A DNA stretch of 64,000 nucleotides from Ilex aquifolium (Eukaryota; Streptophyta; Magnoliopsida; Aquifoliales; Aquifoliaceae), in NCBI GenBank assembly GCA_951799425.1, contig OX637394.1, positions 7,699,501 through 7,763,500 on the forward strand, in the 5' to 3' direction. A program made the position numbers and the translations under genes. A model generated the notes under the pieces. The model did no database searches. It saw only the letters and a list, made by a program, of their open reading frames with translations, and had not been told where the DNA came from. This document shows, piece after piece, positions 32,901-47,900 of the stretch; position 1 is the stretch's first letter; every line of letters starts with the position of its first letter.

Positions 32901-35900
32901 GAATGGAGAGTACATTCCAGCTGCTCTCTCTCTGTAGAAAACTGTTCTCTCAATTGAAATTACAGGCTGTACTGACGAAGAATTATTGACCCCAAGAAAC
33001 ATGACAGCAGAATATAAAGCCCCCATAACAACGAACAAATTTTGAGTTGAGTCCCTGCAGAACCATTAAAAGTGCACTGAATGACATGCCTAATTCATCT
33101 CCGAACACTGTTATAGCAAAAGAAGACGATACTGATGAAAAATGTCCATAAATAATCTTGTGGCAGCTCCTTTAAGTCATAAAGAACGGTAAATACCATA
33201 AATAGCCATACCAAACTAATATGTGTTTGCATCAATATCATATCCAAACAAAGAGAGCACAAAACCAACATTATGGAGTTAAATTTGCAGAGGTTGACAC
33301 CTGGGTATATAACCAACTCAACAAAGCCTCTAACCCCAACTAATAGGATTCAGATGTGACTTATCTTATTTATGTCGCAACCTCTAACACTTACAGGACA
33401 TCATATCTTTTCTCACAACGGACCCGTGTTCTGCCTCAGAATTTCAGAAACATTAAATTAGTAATAGCATAGTCACACAGTACTGACAGAAAGAGCAAAA
33501 GCAGCAGTGGTCAGTGGTGGAGGCACATGGAGGGGGATAGGGGCAGCCCCCTCCCCAAAAAAAGGAAAAAAAAAGTGCTCCCAATGCCAGAGATTTTGAA
33601 GTTCTGGTGATATCCATTGGGAACACTTCAGCTTGACCACCAAAGAAGGCAAAGGCTTTTTCCATTGAGATTCAACCAATTTACTGCTGATTGCCATGTC
33701 ATGGCTGAAGCTAGAGGATGTCAGCCCCTGCATGTGGGTCAAATACGACTCAAAGTCACATCCCAAATGACTAATACTTTAAGGTGACTGTTATTACTGC
33801 CCACTCTTTGGTAAGGTGTTGTGGCAAGACATGGGCATCCAACCCAAACATTGACTTCTTGTATAATCATATAATTGAAACTTCAAATGCCTTTGCCATC
33901 TGATTATGAAGCATGTGATATGAAACAACCAGTGCAACTCATTTGATAATACATGCTGGGTTGTGTTCAGTTAAAAATTATAACAAAAGCCATTTTTTCC
34001 TCTCATTTTTTCTAAGAAAGAAGAGGAATTAAGAGGTTTGATTTCTTGACCATCTAAATCATTATATTGGAGCACGTGATTTTAAACTTGAGAAATGTGC
34101 ATAATTTATTTTTAACATCTGGTTATGACATTGTTTTATCAAGAATTGTGCAAAATTATCACAAAAAGAGTGCAGTTGTAATCTGTTCGAAAGAAAGATA
34201 TGAAAACTTATACATCGGGTTGAATGGCTAAAGCCTCCTAATTAAGCTCGACTGGTTTACTAAAGATGTCAGGTAGGTTGACACATTAAAAACCCACACA
34301 TCAATTATAGTTAACTCAAAACCATTAGTTTCATTTATTTTTGGGTTGAGCTCATTCCTCGTGTCAAGATTAGCCATCCCTAATATTGAAAGGCCGTGAA
34401 GCTTAATCGCTTATCAGTCCTCATATTCAAACAAGCAGAGGAGCACCACCCAAAGTTAAAATGCAAAAGAACAAGAAATTGTGAACAAAATAAAATAGCC
34501 TTATAAAATTTCACTTCAAAGACTGAAAAAATTTAAAAAGTTTACCTTTTTGAACCAAGGTCCCAGAATATAGAGCCAATTATCAATGCACTCATTGTTG
34601 TAAAGAACATTCTCACAACATTGTACGGCGGACTCCGCCAATATACAAGATTTTGTTTCCAGAGGCAAATTCTAAATTGAGATAAAGCATCTTGAGAATA
34701 CGTGGCAGCGAATTTTAGAGGCTCTGAACCAGAGGGTGGAATACTCGTACACTGAATGGAAGCTTCAACCTCCCTATATAGGTGTAAAATAAATAATATG
34801 AATAAATATAGAAATAATAAATGAACAAGATTGAACATCTTGTTTCTGGTAGTAACACAGCATCAATAAAGATCACCTATATTGCTCAGAGTTTCTGTAT
34901 ATCTCTGCAAAGTCTTGACCAATTCTCTCCTCAGCAGCAGGTGTACTGATCTCAAGCATCCAAGTTGCTGGATTGTAACCGCTGGGAATTGGAGGGATTC
35001 CATGAACTCCCTGAATCAGAAAAGGAGCACAAAGATCAAACACCCTATTCAAAGAGACTGCAACCAAATACAGCCAAGTTGTATTTTATTGACAAATTCC
35101 ATAAATTGATTAAATTCCAATAACAAACTACTACAAAACAAAATAACAATTAGGGGGCCTAAAAAAATTGCACAGACGGATATAATTTAGTCTACATGAA
35201 ATTTGTAACGGTAGACCGGAGAATTGCGAAGTAAGAGTAAGAACAACAATGACACCGATAAAAAAGGTAAGCATAACAATACTATGACAAGGCTTAAGCA
35301 TGATTGACAGTTATCAAGTAGAATTTATTATTGCAGTTGCAGCAATTTTAGAAACAACGAGACTAATCCACATCATTATATTTCTTCCACTATGGCTTTT
35401 TTATTGATTTTGACAATTAGATTTCTCTATGAATGGAAAAGGGTGCTTTAGATTATAATTCATAAGTAACTAATAGTGATAGGAAACAATCGAGGGGAAG
35501 GAAAAAGGAAAACATGAATCCTACATTAGTCAATTGATGTGTCATCGTGAAAAAGAACGACACACGGATCGTATTCGAATCAATGTCCCCAGAAACAAGG
35601 AGTATGCCTGCGTGTAGAGGTGTTCAAATTTTCGATTAGCCGCAATTTCCTACCCTACCCAACCCAACCCGACCCTACCCTATTGAATGGCTAGCCGCAA
35701 AAATCGAGTAGGAATGCGGAAGAGTTTTTTATCTTCCGATTAAATCGGGCAGGAATGCGGAATACCCATCAATTTCCGCATTCCTATCCTACCCTACCCT
35801 ACCCGCAAAAAATATATTTAAGTTTTTTATATTTTTTTTAGTAATTATAAGAGTATTTGTGTGGTATAATTTATATTATAACATTGTTATTGTTGTGGAT

Positions 35901-38900
35901 GTTTGAGTTGCTAAAACATGAACTTGTTTTTTGTGTAGGTTATATGATTTGTGGTGAACTGGTGATCTATTGGAACAGTTATAATTTTAATGTGTTTCAT
36001 ATAGTTTAAACTTAAAATAATTGTTATTGTATTTGTGTAACAATTATGATAGATTGATGTTCATACTTTCTTGTGTTTTATTGTAATTGTTGTTGTAGTT
36101 GTTTTAGGTTTTAGTGTTATTGATTTATTGTGTTGTTAAATTGGTGCATGTTATTTAATTGAATTGTTAAAATGATCCAAAAATTAATAACTACAAAAGT
36201 GTTTACCCTACTTCTTACCCGATTAATCGGGTAGGAAGTCGGGTAGAAATACCACACCTGATCGGGTAGGATAGACCAAGAAGAAATTCTTCCACAAAGT
36301 ATCGGGTAGGAAGACGAAAGACTATATTTCCTACCTGAGTAGGGTGAACACCCCCACCTGCGTGTTCCAATAAGAAAACCTACAGAATCCTAGCCCAAGC
36401 TTGTCTTAAAACCAAAAACTTACCAAAATACAACAGTCAAGGCCGAGCATAGTCCATAATACTAGATATGAAACGAAGACCTTGTTGCTAACCAAGTATA
36501 TCCTTTTGGGTATTAGGAATAAAATATATTATAAACATATGACGGAACAAACTAAAACATATGAAACGTTGTCTTTGAAGTGTGTTATATATGTGCATGT
36601 TTGTCCAAAAAAAAAAAAAAAAGAAGTGGGCTAGAACCGTCCAAGCATAACACAGAAAATAAGAATGCCCACACAATCATGTCGGTTCCGTATCAACAAT
36701 CAACAGTTCATAAATTGAGAAAAACAATAAAACACGGTGGCAATTATCACTTCAAAATTATTTCGAACAAAGTGAAATGAGAAGAAAAATATGTTCATTT
36801 TTTTTCGAAAGTCACAGTGTCCCGAAAGAAATTGAAAACAGTGGAGGAAGTGAGAACAGAAACAATTGGGGTCTCCCAAGATGTGGACCACAGGTCTTCA
36901 AGCAGCAAGCTTTTATGCACTTTTACAATAAAGTGTATGGTTTAGTTTCTATGAACAATCCATCTAGAAAGGGAATTTACAATTTATAAAAGCACAACGG
37001 TCAAGATTGATCTAATTTTGATATATTTTAAATCAATTGTACAAAATTTATTTTAAAAAAATATCTAAAAAATATTATCTTCTCTGCACGACCTTCAATA
37101 TCAAATAATTCAACCAACACACTCTCTAATATCAAATTAATGCTACTTGGATCATGAGTTTCTTTAATACGTGATACGAGTAGGGGTACACGATACGATA
37201 AAAGTTGACTTAGCTAGAACAGTATTTTAGGTTGCAATTCGTATATATATCATAGAATATCCATAAACATTAGGAAAAATTTCATCCACATCCCTTGTAG
37301 TTAGGTCTAAATTCAATGACACCCCCTCCCGATTATAAAACTTCATTGTACCCCTTTCTGGTTTAGACTTTCAAATCAATGACACCCCATTAACGATAAC
37401 TTTTGCTTTAGTCAGTATATAAAGTAATAATTTGACTAAATATTTTGTAAAAATGCCAAAATTATATTGTGTTATATAAATTGACTAAAATGCTCTCAAT
37501 CATTTTCTCATTATATATGTTCTAACCCGTCAGTAAGCGTGATTTCTATCATTATATTATCTCAATGATTTTTCATCATTTTAAAGCGTTGCATAATAAT
37601 TTTGTTATAATATTAGTCATCATATTATCACTCATTTGGTTACATAACCAAGTTTTTATAATTTTTATAGTTAAAAATATTTTTTTATAATAAAAATTAC
37701 AATCAATAAAGTCAATGTCAAAATCTCATCCATTTTCAACTCCTATGCTATCATTTGTCCTCCACAACATCACCTGACCACTCTTCACACATAAGCCTTC
37801 ATATGTAAAATTTAAAAATTTATTTGATAAAATTTAATATTAATCGAATAAATTTGGTCTTAATTTGATAAATTTAAATATTAATTTAGTGTTAATTTGA
37901 TACAATTAAATATTAATTTAGTGTTGATTTGATTAAATTTAGGAAGAATTACATTCAGAACCCTGAAGGTTTGTCACTTAATCCCTCTCTAATTAGAATA
38001 TTTTTTGTTTAAGTACACACCTACAAACTTCAGGGGATCTGGGTGTAATTTACTAACAGAATTTGAAGGAAGGGATCTAAATGTTACGCGTGTATAAACC
38101 TCAGGGTGTGTGTAATATTTCAATGTCAGGGGTTTAAGTATTATACACGCCTACAAACTTCAGGAGAGCTGGGTATAATTTAGTAACAGATATACTAATG
38201 GACATTGATGGCAGGGATCTAAGTGTTATGTGTGTATAAACCTCAGGAGGTCTGTGTAACATTTCAAATGTCAAGGGGTCTAGGTGTAATTCTCCCTAAA
38301 TTTTAATGTTAATTGAATAAATTGGAATGTTACTTTAATGAAATTGAATGTTCATTTGGTGTTAAATTAAAGAAATGACATTAATTTGATCAGGTCAAAT
38401 ATTAAATTAATGGAATTTAATATTCTATTTAATATATTAAATCTTAATTTAATAAAATTAAATGTTAATTTGGTGTTGAGTTGATGAAATTAAATAGTAA
38501 TTTAAAGTTAAATTAAAGAAATAATATTAATTTGATAAAATAAAATATTAAATTAATAACTAAATGCTAATTTGATAAAATTAAATATCAATTTTGTGTT
38601 GATTTGATGAGATGGAATATTAATTTATTTTTAATTAAATAAATGACATTAATTTGATAAAATTAAATATTAAATTGATCAACCTAAAGGCTAATATACT
38701 ATAAATAAAATGGAGTGCATTAAAATTTTAGAATTGGGAGGGAATGTTGTTAAAGTTAGGTCTATTTAGGGGGGTATTGTTAAAGTTATGTATATTTACA
38801 AGAGGTGTGGATAAAATTTACCCTATAAAATACTCAGGGGTATTTATGTAAATCAACCATCATCGTAACCCGACAATCACTAACAGGGGATGACAGTGAA

Positions 38901-41900
38901 GATTCAGAATCGGGAGGGAGTGTCATTGAATTTAGACCTAACTACTGGGGGTATGGATAAAAAATTTTCCCTAAACATTAAGTCAGTTATTATTTATCTT
39001 ACATTTGTGTTCGATGTTCTACTATCTAAAATATTGTCTGTACTATTACTATTACTATTACTATTACTATTATTACTAATAAAAGTACCTTAACATAAAA
39101 AACTTTTGAATCTCTATTTTACCCTTATAAATGATTACAAAGACTACTCTATCATTTTCACAATTAAATATTTAAACTATCATCATATTCTTATGTATTT
39201 AAATTTCTAAATTTGAAATGATATTTAATTCAGATACACATATTTAATATGTTTTATTAATTTTTATATACAAAAATTATTCACTTAGAACGTACGTGGT
39301 GCATTGCTAGTATAATTATATGTCTATATCTACGTAGTCAATTAATATATATTTTATATTTATGCTACATGTTTCAAAGCAAATCAATTTAAGGTTAGTA
39401 TTTCAATTTGGGGTCGTATATTTTGGTAATCTGGATCGCGAACCCATTCCGATTGGGATCGATGCACCCAAATCGTAAATCGTTAGGTGGTTAATGAAAT
39501 CTGGTAATTATGTGTCAAATAACTCCATTAATTCACACCTACCTCTCATATTATCTTCTTTCTATTCACTTTCATCTTAAATTGCCTAATTAAAAAAAAA
39601 GGAAAGGAAGAATTAATTATTATTTAAAATATAAAAATTGCACAATCAAAGTTTAATTTTTGATCTTATAGAGTGTTTTTATTGCTAGTCTTTAATATTT
39701 TAGACAAGGATGAACCAGATAAGGAAGAATTCTTGAATATAAAACCACATATATGCTGTTACCTGAAAATAGTTTATCAAAGTTTGTGACTTGTCGCCAA
39801 GCTTCCCTCCATATATTACTCGCCCCCCTCGTTTCATAAGGAGTAGCTGTGTTCATGATGAAACTAAAATTTTAGTCACTTCACACCTTTCATATAGTTC
39901 ACTGAAATACTAGTTTGTATTACAGAACTTGTGCTAACAAACCTCATCAAATGCCTCAAATATTTCAATGCTTGGTTGATGAATGGTGCAAACCACCGTC
40001 CTTCCTGTATCAACAGTATTACGAACCGTTCGCATAACAATGGCTGCTGCTCGTGCATCAAGCCCGGATGTTGGTTCATCCATAAAAATTATGGAGGGAT
40101 TTGCAACAAGTTCCACTGCAATTGTTAAACGTTTTCTTTGTTCTGTGGATAAGCCAGTACTACCTGGCAAGCCTACTAAAGCATGCCTTAGAGTATCAAG
40201 CTCCACTAAGCTCATCACTTCTTCAACAAACTCCTGCAGAACAAGGTTGGGAAGAATTCTATGGAACTGAAAAAAAGAAACCAGCAAGAACCCAAAATTT
40301 TCTGAAATTGAAAATTTGAAGGTATTTCGCAACTAACTTGTCTTTGTTCTTTCTTGACTTCCTTGGGAAGGCGTAGAGAAGAAGAGAACCAGAGAGACTC
40401 CAGAATCGTCACTTGCGGAGAATGAATATCATTTTGTTCAACATATCCTGCAATTCTTGCGAAAGTGCGTTGTTCTTTTGGATAACCTGATATTTTAATG
40501 TCCCCTTCTATGTATCCACCAGTTTTCCTACCAGCAAGAACATCCATCAAAGTGGTTTTTCCTGCTCCACTTGACCCAACTAAGGCAGTAAGAACTCCTG
40601 GCGAGAATACTCCGCTTACATTGGACAAGAGTTGCAACTTGTTTTCTGGTATACCTTTCAACCTCATTTCCTGAAAAACGCAAAGATGTATTTTGTTTTG
40701 CCTAAGTTGAAATAGGGGTTAGTATGGGAAACCATAATTAATGAATTTCCACACCTTCGGCATGTCAACAAAATAATTGACATTATGGAAAGTCATTGTT
40801 AATGGTTGAAATGGGAGAATCATTCCCTTCTTTTTAGCTCTATCCTCACAAGAGACTGGATTCAATTCAGATTCCTGGCCGCTTCCTGCCCATTAGTTAA
40901 GATGCATGTGAAAAGAAAATATTTAAGAAATATCACAAAAATTACAGAACAATTGAAGGTCATCTGATAGAAGAGCTATCAACTCAAAATAAGAACAAGT
41001 TATTATTAGTGAAAAAGTCTTAAGATAACTGACCACCATCCCCAGCTGAATTCCCTTCCACAACATTTACTGGAATAGTCGTCTGGGCTTTTTTGCTGGC
41101 TGTGGGAGAAAACAGGATAGAGATGATATTTCTTATATACACACAAGTGAGCATGCATATGTTGATGATATCCAATTACCAGTCCATATTACAAGCATTA
41201 AAGGAGATACAGAAACAGGGATAGTGCCCTAAGACTTACGCTTGAGGTAGGCCAAAGCCAATGTCACTATGATATTGAAAAAAATAGAGTACAGCAATAA
41301 AACAGCAACTCCAAGCCAATACCAATAACCAGAAGTAGGTAGACTATGCGACTGGAGAACACTGTATCCAACTGATGTGTTTCCACCGGCAGATCTCTGA
41401 AACTTGAGAGTACCCAAGTCTCACTCAGTAATCATTTCACAAGAAAATATAACGAAAAAAAAGTATTTCTTAATATTGTCTAATATTAAGAAATATAGTA
41501 CAGCCAAGTCATCCACTAGTCTTAAGAGCACACCTCCATCCATCTTGTCGCAGTAAATTCATTGACAGAAATTGCTCGTTGCCCATAGGATAATGGTGAT
41601 ACCCAAAAAGCCCAGGCCCACCATGGCTTGATCATTTCTAAAAGAAGAGTAACGAGTCACTCACGGTATTGTGCCTGTAAAAGATATCTGAGAAAACTAC
41701 AAAACCATACCTTTTGGCACGATAAATCCACCCAGCAAGAATATGACAAGGAGTGCAGCTGATCCAAATGTATTGGCAATGATAATATCTCGTGCAATAG
41801 CAGCCATCGCCCGGAAGAGACCCAACGCCATTTGGTGAACCGCAAAGAGTAAAAACATATAACGGAAAAACCTGAAACAATTAAAAGGTGATGAATATGA

Positions 41901-44900
41901 TGAATGTATGAACAAACATCTACTATTGTGAATTAAACAGGAGATACCTTCCAGCGCCAGGGGCAAATCCAACAGTGTAGTATACAACGCAAGACCAAAC
42001 AACAGCTTCAATGACAGAGTAAGGTACGCGCAGAATCCAACTAGAAAAAGACCATGACCAGGCAGGATAAAAATTATTATCTCTTTGCTTATAAAATACT
42101 GGAAGTCGAAATATCATTATAGGTAGCTCAGAAAACCCATTGAACATCATATGCACCAGGCCGAAAAACAGACAAGAAAGGTACAGGTTGCCATTTATCA
42201 AGTCTGTCGGGTGTATTCTTGTTCGCAAAAACATAGTACATGTGACAAATCCTACGAATGCAACCTGTAAAACATGTAACAGAAAGGTATGAGATACAAA
42301 CTGAATACAAATTTTTTAAATGATAAGGTACACACTATAAATATGCAGGTTTAATGCACCCAGATAGAGCTTTGAAATACATCTATCAGCTGTAAGAAGT
42401 GATCACATGAGATAAAGTACAACGATGAAGATAATTTATTTTGGCAACTTTTACAGATCAATTGGTATACACAAATGCATGTATTAGAAAGTAGGTGGTA
42501 AGCAAAAGCAACAAAGTAGTATAGCTTTCTAACCAATATGTAACACATGACTTACAAAGGAACAAGTCTATGTTTCCTTTTTGCAAATCTGGACTTACGT
42601 TGTTTGATAGTGTGTTGCATAACTAGGAACAAATTTTACATCATAGTGAAAGATGGCTTAACCACTGCCCATAAGCATTATTCGTTTAAAACTTCCCTTT
42701 CCAATCTTTGTGTGGGACAACTTCCCTGGCGTCCTTGCTTACAATTGGCATCACCAGGCGTTTTATTTTCAACATAATTTTTTTCTTGACAGCAATATTC
42801 AACCAGTTAAACAATTCTGGTGACATTCCACAAAATTGCAAAAAGATTCTAGTGAAATGCAGCGGCAATGTCAGGAAATCGAACTGGAGAAGCTGTTAAG
42901 ATGGCCAGATTCAAAGTACAAATGAAGATGACAATTTGAGTTTACGTAGACAATACAATGTCACCATGCTATGCCAAATGTCACTCACCAAACTAGACAT
43001 AAAACTAAATTAGAGTTTCATATCAGAACAATCACGAAAGTTCCCATTTTAAAATTACCCCATTTGCTCATTATTCCCTACAACATAGATTAGTCTGTAT
43101 TCATTCTCTCTTACATTCCCCCTCTGGACATAGGGCTTCCTCTCTCCCTCTCTCTTCTCCCTCCTCTGCTCCCCTTCCTCCTACTACTGATCACTTTCAT
43201 GCGTCTCTCTTGTGAGATTTGTACGAACCCCTAGCACTTGATGAAACTGGTCAGAGAAATATCCAAACCACAATGCCGTACTATCTGAGATGTTTGTGGT
43301 TACAAACCAATTATTGTATTCCCAGTGTTTTTCAGGGCGACAACATTGTTTGCCACAAGATCTGTTTCTGCTTTCCAGGTAGAGCATGTACCTCTTTCCC
43401 CATCAAAATTAGGTGCTTGTTCAATGTTTGAAGCCAAATACACTCCAATCCTAAATTTGTCTCAGGAACCTAATATTGTACATGGGTTGGACCCCGTTTT
43501 GAAACTAGTATGGAAGACTATGAACAATGCTTAGAACAAGAAGTGGATTAATCCAACAAGCTGCAACCTGACCAAATATATACCTTTAAGTATACATATG
43601 GTCAACGTCAGTAAACAACAAATAAATAGATAAATGAATGAATTTTTGCAATCCAAAAGAGTTAAAAAGAAGTATGAGATCATAAAAATGACATACCTGG
43701 CATGTCCTAAAAATGTAAAGAAACCGATGTCTACTTATTAGAAGCAGTTCTCTGGCAAAGCATGTCCTAAAGAGGTCCCATTTTGATACGGCAAACTTCG
43801 TTCTGGACAGAGCTGAAGGATGGCACTTCGATATATCATATGGAACAGAAAGAGAGGACTTAACAGAACTTCCCCATCTGGAACTTCTGAAAGCTTCAGC
43901 AATTTTTGAAACAGGAAGGAACACATATGGTTTTGAAGAATCAGCCCAGTACTGTGCCTGATCCTTTATTGAGGTCACCTATAAAAGCGAAGTTAAGTTA
44001 GGAAATTAGCTAGTAAGCTTTGAGCAAAATAGTCAACTACCAAACAGAGAGGTACCTCTTGAAGAAAATCTGCGACTCCCTTACGAGGTGGCAATCGGAA
44101 ACCTAATGACTCAAAGAATTCTATAACTTCAGCTCGAGGGCCTTGATACACCATATGTCCTTCTGATAATAACACCAGATCATCAAACAGGTCAAATGTC
44201 TCAGGTGCGGGCTGAAGAAGAGCCATCAAAACTGTCCCTTCCATTAGATGAACAAAATTTCTCAAGCACTTCACAATTTGGTATGTTGTAGAGCTATCAA
44301 GTCCAGTGGATATTTCATCCATAAAAAGGGTTTTTCTGGGACCCACAACCATTTCTCCTACAAAATTATGACAAAGTCAACCATGAAGATATGACAGAAG
44401 ATTGTGCCAGAACGAATCTCAGTGAAAATTTCTTCTGCAATATGCACAGGCAGCTGCATATGAAGTTCTTTTTCATGTTCTCCTCCTTTTTACATATGAA
44501 GGTTGACACATCAAAAGATTCATAAAGTAATATGGAAAAAAAAGACAGAAGCATATGCACCGCAGAGTATTAGTAAGAGATGAAAGCCATGTTTATATGC
44601 TAGTCTAAGCGTCTACGAGTAGATGATTGTGAACAATCTTAACTGATGTTTTGATGAGTTTGGATAAAAACTAGAAAGAAAAAACAATGCTGCGGTGAAA
44701 AATATGAAAGTATAATTTGTTGCATTATCCAATTTTTAACATGCCAATGAATTAAGTCACTTATCCCATTGTTAACGAAGCATCTCACCAGGGATTGCAA
44801 AAGATGTTCCACTAGAGATATTCTTGCCATTGCTTCAATTCATATGCATTAGACATAAAGGCTTCTTATTCCACACAGCAGAAAGAACTTTTGGATCATT

Positions 44901-47900
44901 AAGACAAGCTTTGCCAACCTTGAAGTTTTAAAGTCTTAAGTTGTGGTTTTCCATTCGGTAGTGGAAGTCAACTAGCTACTAGGTGAACTGGTACTGGCAA
45001 CAAGCACTTAGTCACTTCACATACAGTGGATTGCAATTCATTACTCCATCATTGGATTGCAGTTTTTCATTCCATCCAAGCGATCATACAGAGGATTGCA
45101 ATTTCTACACCAATGACTTCCAACCCTTGCGTGTAAGGACCAGTTTAAGAAATCAACCAATGAAAACTGTGTCCTAACCCTCCCATTCCCTTAGAAAAGT
45201 AGTGAATAGACAATGATGCTGATAGTTGTGAGCAAACCAGACAAGACTTGTCATGGTAATAGTTAAAATTAAGCAGGTATAAAGTATATGTCAATACACC
45301 AAAATGCTCTTACACTGGGTAAGTATCTCAAGACTATTCCTGCCTTTAGTGTTGGTTTAGCAATGAAGGGAACTATATTCCGAAATCTTGGATTGATATT
45401 ATTCAATTGACCTCTCCAGTTCAAGTTTCAGTTTTTTAAGCAACATCAACATTTCCAACATTGGAATAAAATATAACCTGGTGCTCAAAAACACCATCAA
45501 GAGATCACATTACATTGGATGTTTAAACTCAGGCTAAAAAATATATATGCCTGAACTTACCATTAAGATTCAAGAGCAAATCTATTCTAATGATGCATAC
45601 TCATTTAGCGTCGAAAAGTTCACCCATAAATCATAGTGAAGGACACACGAGGCATAGCAACATAAAGTCGGCAAATTTCAGTATATGTCAATAAACCAGA
45701 ATGCTCCTCAATGTAAACTTATGCAACATAAAGCTTACACTAGGTAAGTACCTCAAGACTATTCCTGCCTTTAGTGTTGGTTTTGCAATTAAGGGAACTA
45801 TATTCAGAAATCTTGGATTGATATTATTCAATTGACCTCTCCAGTTCAAGTTTCAGTTTTTTAAGCAACATCAACATTTCCGACATCGGAATAAAATATT
45901 ACCAGGTGTTCAAAAAAATCATCAAGAGATCATATTACATTGGATGTTTAAACTCGGGCTAAAATATATATACCTGAACTTACTATAAGATTCAAGAGCA
46001 AATCTATTTTAATGATGCATACTCATTTAGCATCAAAAAGTGTGGAGCAATATGCAATACAAGATAGAGAAAGTTCACCCAGAAATCATAGTGAAGGACA
46101 CACAAGGCATAGCAACATAAAGTCGGCAAATTTTAGCATTGAAGAGAAATGTTTTTTTTTTTTTTTTTTTTTTGGGGGGGGGGGGGAGAGACCTGTAGTG
46201 ACTCTCTTTCTTTGGCCGCCTGAAACACCTCTGAGCATATCATTACCAACAAAAGTCTCTGAACATACATCAAGACCAAGCACTTTCAAGATGTAATCTG
46301 TAGAGACACTGTGCTTTCTACCACCAATAGATGATGCCTGAGCCATTATATTTCATCTAGTCAAATTACAGGACAAAACTAACCATATGTGTATACAGGT
46401 GAGGCACAGATGTAATTGAAATGTTGACCTTCATAAAAGCATCTATTTCAGGACTGGGACGTATGTTCTTTTCCTTCTCTAAACGAGTAAGATCATTCAT
46501 ATATCCTGCATAAAAAAGATCAAAAGGGATCGGATGACCACAATGACACATCCAATATTTTGCAAAACTTGGCCTGTTAGCCCATACATGGAGCTAGCAG
46601 ATTACAATCATCAAGTATATGAATAGTTGACAGTATATCCCTTCCCGTGATATCTAACAAAGGCTTAGTTGTCTTAGCATTCCAAATCAAGGGAGTTTAC
46701 AGAATATATTGAAGACTAATATTATGTAAAATGAGATTTAAGAAATAAACATGTTTAGCATTATAGAATTGTAACAAGCACAGAAATTGGAGACGTGTGC
46801 ATGGCTATAGAAGTAAACACTGCAACAGAAACTAATTAAAGATGGAGCTGAGTCCGGAGTAATTTAGAAGACAAGTCAAACTTAAGGGAGAAAAGATTTC
46901 AACAGGAACTAATTAAAGATGAAGATGAGTCCAGATTGGTATAGAAGAGAAGTGAAATAAACATGAAGAATAAATACCAAGGGGAAAAACAATTGTACAC
47001 TACACAGACGTATATAAATATATAATTTTAAAGAGAAAAGGTACTTCAATCATTATCATTGAGAGTCAAATTGTCCCAAATCAAATATTGAGATGACTCT
47101 TGAATCACTGAATCTATTTGGTCTGCTTAGCTTCAGAATTGGACCAAATTCACAAGTTTAAAATGACTGGTGTCACAGTTGCCAATAATTGAATGACATG
47201 ATTGCACAATTTATATATAGAGGGGTAGGTGTATAATTCCGCAACCAAAAAAATTACTTCTGGCGGGCATAATTTTGAAGGACAAAAACATTCTGTAGTA
47301 TTGATCATGCTAGGGGAACACAAACTGATCCTAAGTTTCTAAAGCTGGAAGGCCAGTCACACAATAAAATGTTATGAGTCATTCACAAAAATGTTAAGTT
47401 GTGTGAGGGGTCAATGGTTGTTCACTGTAATTTAAGAAATAGAGATGTTAGTTGGACAAAGATCATAGAGACTATGCATATTTATTGTACCCTTAGATGT
47501 GCTGCCGCCCTCTTATACAGCTGTCGTAGCTAGAGTTCTATCCCTATATTTTCCCCCACAAAATAAGGCAGATGTATACTACCGGTGCATAAGGCCAGTA
47601 GCAACAATTGGAAAAGAAAAGGACTAACTTGTAAGGAAAATTTGATAAATAAAATTCTATTTTGATGTTCTGACTATGAGTTCTGATCTAGAAGAATTCA
47701 CAGTTTTTCGTCTTTCTTGAAGAAAGAAAAGCAAAGTGACAAGATATTCAGTGTGAACGAAAAGTCAAGATTTAAGTCATTGATGAGGTAATATAATAGA
47801 GTGATGCCAAAACCTAATCACATAACCTACATGATAAAATCAAAGACCAAGAATACACTCATTGTGAAAAAAATAAATAAGACAAAGCAAATCTTCTTGC

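Larger units (their letters stand above)
37273..38966. mobile_element. Long-TIR element in ABCG31 intron 18
   Basis: The left end (aggaaaaatttcatccac) and right end (ggataaaaaattttccct) start inverted repeats of about 65 bp that include taggtctaaattcaatgaca and its inverse. aaacatt flanks both sides. The length suggests a Mutator-like MITE. The interior is an AT-rich field with a second element nested at 37941-38297. No coding. Confidence 0.8.
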
